From: Tannerellaceae bacterium
GTDB lineage: Bacteria > Bacteroidota > Bacteroidia > Bacteroidales > Tannerellaceae
Length of the DNA stretch: 11,159 nucleotides
Reading direction: 5' to 3'
NCBI GenBank assembly: GCA_031273385.1
Contig: JAISRY010000234.1
Span: 1-11,159, forward strand
Part shown: positions 1 to 5,961 of the stretch, in pieces
How the letters are laid out: every line of letters starts with the position of its first letter
Numbering within the stretch: the stretch's first letter is position 1
Notes under the pieces: model-generated
Database searches by the model: none
The model's input: the letters and a program-made list of their open reading frames with translations, nothing else
What the model was told of the DNA's origin: nothing
Program-made: the position numbers and the translations under genes

Positions 1-140
1 GAAACCAGGCGGTCTTGTCCCCCGAATGGTCTATCCACTCCGCGGCGGCCACCTCCAACTACACCTTTATATGGGGCATGGGCGGCGAAAACCTCGACTA
101 CGGCGACCAGGATTTCTTCCCGATAGACAGCCTAAGGTAA
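1..140 (+). CDS. C-terminal end of an unrecognised protein (5' end outside window)
   Basis: An open frame enters from the left edge (first full codon at 3) and ends at TAA 138-140, giving 45 residues that finish [11 protein letters not shown]. The piece is rich in aromatic residues, Gly and Ser ([20 protein letters not shown]), as in the beta-rich C-terminal ends of secreted Bacteroidales proteins. I do not recognise a family. Base composition resembles the GH92 gene further right, so a carbohydrate-related exported protein is possible, but that is inference. No clear terminator follows the stop. Confidence 0.6.
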   Translation, partial: NQAVLSPEWSIHSAAATSNYTFIWGMGGENLDYGDQDFFPIDSLR

Positions 141-289
141 CTGGGGAAAAAGCAGGGAAACGAAACCTCTTTGGATCGAAAAGGGCATGAGCAATGAGTT
201 AATGGACGAATGGCTGAATACGCACATGCGGACGCCTTACAAAGATGAGCCGCGCCAGATCTTACGGGATGGCAACGACTTCTGTTGCT

Positions 290-321
290 GCAAAGGTAGA
301 ATATTTTTTTTATTATCCAAA
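290..321 (-). promoter_or_regulatory. Bacteroidetes-type promoter match facing left
   Basis: Read on the minus strand, TTTG (318-321) is followed after exactly 19 bases by TACCTTTGC (290-298). This fits the Bacteroidetes sigma-ABfr consensus TTTG-N19-21-TAnnTTTGC. Transcription would begin near 283 and run antisense to the end of the gene at 1-140. No credible gene lies downstream inside the window, so the product is unknown; it may be a relic promoter or drive an antisense RNA. Confidence 0.4.
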
Positions 322-334
322 TAGTATCGTAATC

Positions 335-547
335 CCAAACAGGAATGCCCGGAGGGCATGATCTTCATAACCGCAGGTCAACGACCTGCGGGCAGGCAAC
401 CACACGAATCACTGCCTGAAAGGCAGGACTATCTTTTGAGGGATAAAATAGTCCTGCCTTTCAGGCAGAGGGGAGGTGAGCCTCATCCTCCCGCAGGTCG
501 TTGACCTGCGGTTATGAAGATCATGCCCTCCGGGCATTCCTGTTTGG
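335..547. repeat. Nested inverted repeat with perfect 58-base arms (REP/MITE-like)
   Basis: The left arm 335-392 is the exact reverse complement of the right arm 490-547 (58/58). Within the 97-base interior, 412-432 is the exact reverse complement of 448-468 (21/21). The arms are themselves built of small hairpins: ATGCCCGGAGGGCAT, and CCGCAGGTC/GACCTGCGG around a 3-base centre; the inner pair adds CTGCCTGAAAGGCAG. This hairpin-of-hairpins layout resembles REP-type elements mobilised by Y1/RAYT transposases or a small non-autonomous element. No transposase and no target-site duplication are visible. Confidence 0.85.
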
Positions 548-727
548 ATATTTGTTTATTTTTTAGGATATATGCCGTACAGAGGCTTTATTCTTTATGT
601 TACAAAACTGACTGTTTTTGGTACGAAACTGAAGAAAGGGAGCTTAAAGCCCCTCCCAATAACGTTTCCGTTTTTTTGCCTTCACCCTTTCACCTTTCTT
701 GTAACACACTGTCTGATACCCGGATGC

Positions 728-765
728 GGTGAAGGGAGGGTGAAGGGAGGTGAAAGGAGGGTGAA
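728..765. repeat. Purine-rich tract with four GGTGAA repeats
   Basis: GGTGAA occurs at 728, 739, 749 and 760, a spacing of 10-11 bases, inside a G/A tract. Two inverted copies (TTCACC) stand at 681 and 689. Function is unknown; it may be a degenerate intergenic repeat. Confidence 0.5.
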
Positions 766-816
766 ACGGGGAACAAGGAGAGGCGGCCTGCCCTTATTGT
801 GTCTATCTTTCGATAA

Positions 817-844
817 GTAGAGACGCAAAATTTTGCGTCTCTAC
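817..844. repeat. 28-base perfect palindrome
   Basis: The half-site GTAGAGACGCAAAA (817-830) is followed directly by its reverse complement (831-844). The right half and centre continue into the 81-base direct repeat, and a decayed version of the palindrome sits at 1873-1896 in the second copy. It lies about 50 bases past the stop codon of the minus-strand DUF3990 gene and could form an mRNA 3'-end hairpin, but no U-run follows, so it is not a classical terminator. Confidence 0.8.
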
Positions 845-905
845 ATGAATTAATACCTCCCTCACTACCCATTCGTGCTTTGGTCGGGAACAACTCATGA
901 TTGGG
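825..905. repeat. 81-base direct repeat, copy A
   Basis: Matches 1877-1957 at 74 of 81 positions without gaps. It includes the centre and right half of the 28-base palindrome and ends with the TCGGGAACAACT motif (884-895) and ATTGGG. The stop codon and last three codons of the DUF3990 gene lie in this copy. Together the two copies bracket the DUF3791/DUF3990 module. Confidence 0.85.
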
Positions 906-1593
906 ACGGAATCTTGTTGTCCTCTATTTCCCGTATAAGCATTGAGTAAATATCAGTCCATGGACAAGTGTACATTTTCGTTTCCGAACGGACGAGCTGT
1001 TCGTATGTTCCGGAGTTGAAAAGGGTACGAAAAGCTGTCTGCTCATCCATGCTGCAATCAACGACAAGAGCCTCTATAAGAGCATTGCCTATGTCCTCAA
1101 TCTCGAAGCGAGCGTCATCTTCCACAAGCTCGAGCGCCCACAATGATACTGGAGTACAAAAACACATCTGATGGGTTTGTTCGCGGAAAGTGAGCCTCTC
1201 AATAAGCTGCTCGACTGTGATTCTGCCTTTTTGATAGCGTTCTATTTGGGCTGTTACCCAATCATCGGCTATCGGGCCCTCCACAATATCGCAGGCATGA
1301 GCAGGATGACGCAGATTCCGGTCGCGATTCATTACGACGAACTTTACCCATTCTTCCGAAACGGTATCAAAACGTTTTATGGTCATGTTCATCGTAATGG
1401 GATAAGCCTCTATGTATTCAAATTCGGTTACGACCGGTTTCGTGCCATGTTCGGCAGCGATAGCCAAGGCTCGCCTGTGTGCATGCTTACGTATATTAGT
1501 AACATAAAAACCACGACCGAAATCCTTAAATTCCCCGCCTTTGGCAAGGTCGATCTTTTCAATCCTGACATCGCTTCCGTGAAACATTTTCAT
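895..1593 (-). CDS. DUF3990 protein, ADP-ribosyltransferase-like, with C-terminal helical domain
   Basis: 232 residues. Residues 1-160 match the DUF3990 pattern: FHGS near the start, KDFGRGFYVT at 23-32, then CDIVEGPIADD (101-111) and HQMCFCT (141-147). DUF3990 is placed among ADP-ribosyltransferase-like folds; H5, Y30 and possibly Q142 would be the pocket residues, although the third position is a guess. Residues about 166-225 form an extra helical segment with an NSGTYEQL...W..IYSML pattern that resembles small proteins encoded beside such genes elsewhere, so this may be a fusion. The start codon directly abuts the stop of the DUF3791 gene, with a GGGGGAGA purine run about 8 bases upstream; M3 is an alternative start. 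Probably translationally coupled, and plausibly the effector of a toxin-antitoxin-like pair, but no target or activity can be read from the sequence. Confidence 0.85.
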   Translation of the reverse strand: MKMFHGSDVRIEKIDLAKGGEFKDFGRGFYVTNIRKHAHRRALAIAAEHGTKPVVTEFEYIEAYPITMNMTIKRFDTVSEEWVKFVVMNRDRNLRHPAHACDIVEGPIADDWVTAQIERYQKGRITVEQLIERLTFREQTHQMCFCTPVSLWALELVEDDARFEIEDIGNALIEALVVDCSMDEQTAFRTLFNSGTYEQLVRSETKMYTCPWTDIYSMLIREIEDNKIPSQS

Positions 1594-1827
1594 CTACAAT
1601 TCTCCCCCGTTATTACGGCAAACCCGGAGCAGGGTCATGCAGGTATTGTGTTCCGATTGCGTGTGCTCATACTCATAATGTTCGTACAGGAAACTCAGTC
1701 CCCCGTATTTGTCCAGATACCTGAAAGCATCGGGAATATGCATTTTAAATCCCCGCGCAAACCGGATGATAATGAAATTCACGTATCCGACTCGATTCTT
1801 TGTTTCTCTGTCCAATGCCTTTTTCAT
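1594..1827 (-). CDS. DUF3791 small protein, partner of DUF3990
   Basis: 77 residues. The pattern FIIIRFARGFKM, then AFRYLDKYGGLSFLYEHY and EHTQS, fits DUF3791, a small family usually encoded next to DUF3990. It has no signal peptide or membrane segment and is likely cytoplasmic. It is the first gene of a two-gene transcript: a good promoter lies just upstream, and its stop TAG (1594-1596) is followed with no gap by the ATG of the DUF3990 gene. The fixed order and tight coupling suggest a dosage-matched pair, for example a small regulator or antidote with its enzyme; this role is inference and the biochemical function is unknown. Confidence 0.85.
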   Translation of the reverse strand: MKKALDRETKNRVGYVNFIIIRFARGFKMHIPDAFRYLDKYGGLSFLYEHYEYEHTQSEHNTCMTLLRVCRNNGGEL

Positions 1828-1848
1828 GGCTATCCTAAATTACTACTA

Positions 1849-1881
1849 CAAAGATAACGCTTTTTTCGACAGGCATGCAAA
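1849..1881 (-). promoter_or_regulatory. Promoter of the DUF3791/DUF3990 module
   Basis: On the minus strand, TTTG (1878-1881) is followed after 21 bases by TATCTTTG (1849-1856), a full match to TTTG-N19-21-TAnnTTTG. The expected start point is near 1842, giving a leader of about 15 bases before the DUF3791 start codon. The -33 box lies inside direct repeat copy B. Confidence 0.75.
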
Positions 1882-1957
1882 ATTTTGCGTCTCTATACAA
1901 ACTAATACCTCTCTCACTACCCATTCGTGCTTTGGTCGGGAACAACTTGTGATTGGG
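1877..1957. repeat. 81-base direct repeat, copy B
   Basis: 74/81 identical to copy A at 825-905 and in the same orientation, offset by 1052 bases. It supplies the -33 box of the module's promoter. Its right end carries TCGGGAACAACT (1936-1947), and a second copy of that motif follows at once (1958-1969), leading into the dyad array. Confidence 0.85.
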
Positions 1958-2120
1958 TCGGGAACAACTCATGGTTTCACAGCTGTGAGGCGATCGTCTC
2001 ACTCCTGTGAGGTGATCGTCTCACAGGAGTGAGGCGATCGTTTCACTCCTGTGAGGCGATCGCTTCACAGCTGTGAGACCATTAGTTCACAGCTGTGAGA
2101 CGATCAGTTGTTGCCGACCC
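1955..2120. repeat. Imperfect 15-base inverted repeat bracketing the dyad array
   Basis: GGGTCGGGAACAACT at 1955-1969 faces AGTTGTTGCCGACCC at 2106-2120 (14 of 15 complementary). The two ends enclose six 22-base units, so the whole segment looks like one discrete element. A further degenerate right-hand copy, AGTTGTTCCTGA, lies at 2150-2161. Confidence 0.7.
1976..2107. repeat. Six 22-base tandem units of interleaved dyads
   Basis: Units begin at 1976, 1998, 2020, 2042, 2064 and 2086, each exactly 22 bases. Every unit holds a dyad TCAC-N4-GTGA with core AGCT, TCCT, AGGA, TCCT, AGCT, AGCT in order. Between units lies a second near-palindrome, GTGAG-N8-TTCAC or CTCAC, usually centred on CGATCG. 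Dyad centres therefore alternate every 11 bases, about one helical turn. Units 2 and 3 are also inverted copies of each other. The array sits about 100 bases upstream of the -33 box of the GH92 gene and could be a protein-binding array or a repeat element; the sequence does not decide. Confidence 0.85.
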
Positions 2121-2205
2121 GGGTATTAGTTATTAACGGGCGGAGCAATAGTTGTTCCTGAATAAGGGATGAGTTGGTCGTTGGGGCGTTTGCTTTGGGG
2201 GCGGG

Positions 2206-2237
2206 TTTGGTTTACTCGGATATTTGAGCTATTTTTG
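2206..2237 (+). promoter_or_regulatory. Promoter of the GH92 gene
   Basis: TTTG (2206-2209), 20 bases, then TATTTTTG (2230-2237) match the Bacteroidetes consensus. The start point would be near 2244, with a leader of about 15 bases. No Shine-Dalgarno is present; the leader is A-rich, as is usual in this phylum. Confidence 0.7.
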
Positions 2238-2258
2238 TTTCCATAAAAGAGTAATACC

Positions 2259-5000
2259 ATGAAAGGAAAGATGTTTGTATGGCTGGCGCTGTCGGTTGTC
2301 GCCGTTTCGCCAAAGGCTATCGCGGGGCCTTATAATATTGCGCCCCTGGCCAAAGTAACCGCATTGTCGGGGAATGAACCGGAGAAAGTGACCGATGGCA
2401 TTATCGGTATCGACGGGATGGGGGAATGGGCGTCGGCGAGCGGCGTACAGTCCTGGGGCGAGATCAGCGGGTATCCCTGGATACAGCTTGAATGGGACGC
2501 GCCGCAACGTATTAGCCGCGTCATCCTCTACGACCGTGCCGGAGAGCAGAGCCATACGGCGGGAGGGACGCTCTTCTTCGACGACGGGACGAAGCTATAT
2601 GTTACCACTATTCCAAACGATGGGACGGCAAAGGCGGTCGACTTCCCCGCCGTGCGCACGAAATGGATCCGCTTCGTCACCACCGATGGCGACGGGGCGG
2701 GGCTTGGGCTTTCCGAGATTGAAGTCTACCCCGCCGCCGGGGACTACGCCGACTATGTGTCGAAAGTCGATCCCTACATCGAAACGGCGCGGGGCAGGTA
2801 TTTCTTTTTCGTCACCGGCAGCCGGCCTTTCGGTATGATCAGCGCCGCCCCGCTCACACGCAACAAAAACCAGGGCGGCGGCGGTTACAATTACAACTCC
2901 ACCGAAATACTTGGTTTTCCGCAGGTACATGGATGGATGATCTCCGGTATCAGCCTGATGCCGGCCTCCGGCGAGGTCGATCCCATGCTGGGCGAACAGG
3001 GATGGAAATCCTCCTTTTCGCACGACGGCGAGATCGTACAGCCCGGCTATCACCGCCTGTTTCTGAACGATTATAAGGTATGGGTCGAGCAGACCTGTAC
3101 CGATCGGGTGAGCTTCTATAAGTTCCGGTATACCGAAGATGCGACGGCGAATATCCTGGTCAGCTTAGGCGGTTACCTTTCGACGACCACCATGAACGGC
3201 GCAGAGATTACCAGGGTGAGCGATACCGAAATAGAGGGGTCGGTCAATACCGCCGGGCGTCTCTGGGGAGGGCCCGACAATGTCCGTATCTTTTTCGTCC
3301 TGCGTTTCGACAAACCGTTCGATGCACTCAACGGCTGGAATGAGCAAGGGGTACTCAAGCAGGTTAGCCGCCTTGAGGGAAGCCATTCCCTGACTAAAAA
3401 ACCCGGCAGCCTCTATTCCGACGCCCCTCCTACCGGCGTCAACGCCCTGTACCAGGTGAAGAAAGGCGATGAGATACAGGTCAAGTGCGCCATCTCCTAT
3501 ACCAACATCGGGAACGCCCGCCACAATATGGATGCCGAATGTAGCCATTGGGATTTCGCGAAAGTACGTGAAGAGGCCATCGCCGAGTGGAACGAATGGC
3601 TCGGGCGTATCGACGTGAAAGGGGGGAGCGCCGAACAACAGACTAAATTCTATACCGACCTCTGGCACGTCCTGCTCGGGCGGCACAAGATAGACGACAT
3701 TTCGGGCGACTATCCCGACTATACGCAGGGGCAGCGCTCCGGCAGCCGGACGTTGAACGCCCGCTTGATCGTCCGGCAATTGCCGAAAGATACGGACGGG
3801 AAACCCCGCTTCCACATCTATAATTCCGACGCTTTCTGGCTGACGCAGTGGAACCTGAATATCCTCTGGGGGCTTGCCTGGCCTGAAACGCTCGACGACT
3901 TCGCCGCCTGCCTGGTACAGTATGACGAAAACGGCGGACTCTTGCCGCGCGGCCCCAACATCGGGGGCTATTCCTTTATTATGACGGGATGCCCGGCCAC
4001 CAACCTGATCGTTAGCGCCTACCAAAAGGGGATGCTGACAAAAACCGACCCACTGAAAGCCTACCGCGCAATGGTGCGCAACCATCGCCCCGGCGGTATG
4101 ATCGGGGACGAAAAGGGGATTCAATTCTACCTCGAAAAGGGCTATTACCCGGGCAATGCCGGCGTCTCCCTGGAGATCGCCTTTCAGGATTGGGCGTTGT
4201 CGCAGATGGCCGTCCGGATGGGCAAAAAGCGGGACGCCGCCTACTACCTCAAGCGTTCCGCCGGGTGGGAGAAGCTCTTCGACGCCGGACAGCGGCTGAT
4301 CTTCCCCAAAGATACAGCCGGCAACTGGCTTCATACCGATCCCCTGAACGGCCACGGCTGGATCGAAGCCAATTCATGGCAGGCGACATGGTCGGTTTCG
4401 CACGCCATACCGCGGTTGGCTCAATTGATGGGCGGAAACGATACGCTGTGCGACAAGCTGAACTATGCTTTCGAGCAATCGGCAAAAGATGACTTCGTCT
4501 TCGGTTATGGCGGAGGGCATATCAGCTACGCCAACCAGCCGGGATGCTCCAACGCCCATGTCTTCAACTATGCCGGAAAGCCCTGGCTGAGCCAGTACTG
4601 GGTGCGCCGCGTACAGGCGCAGGCGTATGGTTCGACGACGCCCAACCACGGCTACGGCGGACACGACGAAGACCAGGGGCAGATGGGCGGCGTGAGCGCA
4701 CTCATGGCTATCGGCCTCTTCAGCCTGCAAGGTACCTGTTCCGCCGATCCGTCCTACGAACTGACCAGCCCCATATTCGACGAAATCACCATCCGGCTAA
4801 ATCCCCGCTACTATACAGGAAAGGAATTTCGGATAAAGGTCAACGGAAACAGCCCGGACAACGACTACATCCAAAAGATACAACTCAACGGCCAGCCCTA
4901 CCATCATATCCGGCTCCTCCACAGCGACTATGCCAAGGGCGGCCTCCTGGAATTATGGCTCGGCGACAAACCGAACGAAGAATTGCAGCTTTCCTTGTAA
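2259..5000 (+). CDS. Secreted GH92 family alpha-mannosidase with discoidin-like N-terminal domain
   Basis: 913 residues. A signal peptide (about 1-22, cleavage near AIAG) predicts export; no lipobox is seen. Residues about 25-158 resemble an F5/8C-like galactose-binding domain, ending LGLSEIEVYPA. GH92 follows: an N-terminal beta-sandwich from VDPYIETARGRYFFFVTGSRPFG onwards and an (alpha/alpha)6 barrel to about 830. GH92 enzymes are calcium-dependent, inverting exo-alpha-mannosidases. By analogy with characterised members, E703 in IEANSWQ is the likely general acid, and D803/D805 in GHDEDQGQM the base pair. The +1-site motif is YANQP (757-761) instead of HENEP or GNEP, so the His-Glu pair linked to alpha-1,2 specificity is absent; the linkage preference is unknown. 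Likely acts in the periplasm on host or yeast mannans or N-glycans. It has its own promoter and no susC/susD genes are in view. Confidence 0.93.
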   Translation: MKGKMFVWLALSVVAVSPKAIAGPYNIAPLAKVTALSGNEPEKVTDGIIGIDGMGEWASASGVQSWGEISGYPWIQLEWDAPQRISRVILYDRAGEQSHTAGGTLFFDDGTKLYVTTIPNDGTAKAVDFPAVRTKWIRFVTTDGDGAGLGLSEIEVYPAAGDYADYVSKVDPYIETARGRYFFFVTGSRPFGMISAAPLTRNKNQGGGGYNYNSTEILGFPQVHGWMISGISLMPASGEVDPMLGEQGWKSSFSHDGEIVQPGYHRLFLNDYKVWVEQTCTDRVSFYKFRYTEDATANILVSLGGYLSTTTMNGAEITRVSDTEIEGSVNTAGRLWGGPDNVRIFFVLRFDKPFDALNGWNEQGVLKQVSRLEGSHSLTKKPGSLYSDAPPTGVNALYQVKKGDEIQVKCAISYTNIGNARHNMDAECSHWDFAKVREEAIAEWNEWLGRIDVKGGSAEQQTKFYTDLWHVLLGRHKIDDISGDYPDYTQGQRSGSRTLNARLIVRQLPKDTDGKPRFHIYNSDAFWLTQWNLNILWGLAWPETLDDFAACLVQYDENGGLLPRGPNIGGYSFIMTGCPATNLIVSAYQKGMLTKTDPLKAYRAMVRNHRPGGMIGDEKGIQFYLEKGYYPGNAGVSLEIAFQDWALSQMAVRMGKKRDAAYYLKRSAGWEKLFDAGQRLIFPKDTAGNWLHTDPLNGHGWIEANSWQATWSVSHAIPRLAQLMGGNDTLCDKLNYAFEQSAKDDFVFGYGGGHISYANQPGCSNAHVFNYAGKPWLSQYWVRRVQAQAYGSTTPNHGYGGHDEDQGQMGGVSALMAIGLFSLQGTCSADPSYELTSPIFDEITIRLNPRYYTGKEFRIKVNGNSPDNDYIQKIQLNGQPYHHIRLLHSDYAKGGLLELWLGDKPNEELQLSL

Positions 5001-5062
5001 CAAACCGGAGCCCGTTTCCGTCTTAACAGAAACAGTAGTCAAATTAAACCGAACGGCATCGT

Positions 5063-5593
5063 ATGGATACGGAAACATTCAAACGGCAATTCCTCCCCCT
5101 CCATCCCCGCCTCTACCGGACAGCGTTCATACTCACCGGAAACAGCAGGGATGCCGAAGATATACTGCAAGAGGCCTATTGCAAACTGTGGGACAAACGG
5201 AAAGAGCTGAACCATATCCGGAACCCGGAAGCGTTCTGCGTCACGCTGGTGAAACACCTCTGTCTCGACCTCCTCCGCTCGGCAGACCGGGAGAGGAGGC
5301 AGGAACCTGTCGACGCCCTGCCGCTTCCGGCGGAAGAGTCCCCCGAAGCGGACGTCATCGGGCAGGATGAGGCCCGGCAGATGCAGCAACTGATCGACCG
5401 GCTTCCCGAGAACCAGCGGCAGGTGATCAGGCTGCGCGGATTCAACGATTGCTCGCTGGAAGAAATTGAAGAGATTACCGGCCTTAGCGCCGTCAATGTA
5501 CGTGTATTACTCTCCCGGGCGCGAAAAACGATCCGGGAACACTATGTAAAATTAGCAGATTATGAACGACAACGAATTAAAGCAACTTATTGA
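5063..5593 (+). CDS. ECF-type RNA polymerase sigma factor
   Basis: 176 residues, normal for an ECF sigma factor. Region sigma-2 spans about 10-75 (LTGNSRDAEDILQEAYCKLW is the region 2.1-2.2 signature) and sigma-4 about 105-160 (LPENQRQVIRLRGFNDCSLEEI, then the helix-turn-helix ITGLSAVNVRVLLSRARKTI). It directs RNA polymerase to an unknown regulon. Its end overlaps the next gene by 32 bases, and a DUF4252 gene follows, an arrangement common in Bacteroidales. It starts 62 bases after the GH92 stop. No housekeeping promoter is visible in that gap, so it may read through from GH92 or use an autoregulated ECF promoter. Not SusC/FecR-linked in this window. Confidence 0.93.
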   Translation: MDTETFKRQFLPLHPRLYRTAFILTGNSRDAEDILQEAYCKLWDKRKELNHIRNPEAFCVTLVKHLCLDLLRSADRERRQEPVDALPLPAEESPEADVIGQDEARQMQQLIDRLPENQRQVIRLRGFNDCSLEEIEEITGLSAVNVRVLLSRARKTIREHYVKLADYERQRIKATY

Positions 5594-5957
5594 CGCCGCC
5601 CATTGTTCGGCCTCCGGCATACCGATCCCCGAAGGATTGGGCGAACGGCTAAGCGCACACATCGACCGCCTGGCGGCTGATGAAAAGAGGCATAAGCGGC
5701 GCCGCCTCCTCTACCGCGCAGGAGGCGTCGCCGCCGCAGGACTGCTCCTGGCCGGACTCTTCTTCAGCGAGGGGCTTTTCCGGCAGGATAAAATCGCCGA
5801 TACCTTTACCGACCCCGCCGAAGCCGCCATTGTAGCGGAAAATGCGCTGGCTTTCATGTCGACGCAGCTCAACAAGGGAATGGAGCAGGTATCCGGCGCG
5901 AGAGAAGAGATAAACAAAGTGAATCAACTGTTGTACCAACAATTAAAATTAGAATAA
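5562..5957 (+). CDS. Single-pass membrane protein, probable anti-sigma factor
   Basis: 131 residues. A hydrophilic N-terminal part (1-48, ending in the basic run KRHKRRR), one membrane helix (about 50-68, rich in Ala, Gly and Leu) and an outer part of about 60 residues with coiled-coil character near the end. The N-in topology, 32-base overlap with the sigma gene and matching length suggest that it holds the sigma factor at the inner membrane. No zinc-binding ASD motif (HxxxCxxC) is present, so the assignment rests on position and topology. Four bases separate it from the DUF4252 gene. Confidence 0.7.
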   Translation: MNDNELKQLIDAAHCSASGIPIPEGLGERLSAHIDRLAADEKRHKRRRLLYRAGGVAAAGLLLAGLFFSEGLFRQDKIADTFTDPAEAAIVAENALAFMSTQLNKGMEQVSGAREEINKVNQLLYQQLKLE

Positions 5958-5961
5958 CATC

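Larger units (their letters stand above)
141..894. other. Gene-poor, repeat-rich stretch
   Basis: No convincing gene is present over about 750 bases. It holds, in order: a leftward promoter-like match (290-321), a large nested inverted repeat (335-547), a T-rich segment, a purine-rich tract with four GGTGAA repeats (728-765), a 28-base palindrome (817-844) and the first copy of an 81-base direct repeat (825-905). Short open frames here have no family features and some run straight through the inverted repeat. Confidence 0.6.
1828..2258. other. Intergenic region between the DUF3791/3990 module and the GH92 gene
   Basis: No gene is seen. This divergent region holds the leftward module promoter, direct repeat copy B, the bracketed 22-base dyad array, a G/T-rich segment (2160-2215) and the rightward GH92 promoter. 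Confidence 0.7.

Noticed and set aside
187..324. 45-codon frame starting MSNELMDEWLNTHMRTPY
   Set aside because: The first 32 residues look protein-like, but the end runs into a T-rich tract and a reverse promoter match, there is no known family, and no promoter is seen. Possibly a relic; not strong enough to call.
335..547. Insertion sequence
   Set aside because: The 97-base interior cannot encode a transposase and no target duplication flanks the arms, so only a non-autonomous or REP-like element is supported.
514..820. Overlapping plus-strand frames of 72 and 82 codons
   Set aside because: The first begins inside the inverted repeat, and both run through low-complexity intergenic sequence with no domain features.
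1171..1857. 228-codon plus-strand frame opposite the DUF3990/DUF3791 genes
   Set aside because: The opposite strand carries two recognisable families with promoter and tight junction; this frame is their antisense shadow.
1976..2107. CRISPR array
   Set aside because: Units are contiguous 22-mers with no unique spacers and no cas genes nearby.
1976..2107. CRP (CAP) sites
   Set aside because: TGTGA and TCACA half-sites occur, but their spacing (N4 or N8-10) does not match TGTGA-N6-TCACA, and Bacteroidota CRP-like sites cannot be assumed.
3165..4355. 396-codon minus-strand frame inside the GH92 gene
   Set aside because: A product of high GC codon usage in the GH92 gene; its translation shows no family features.
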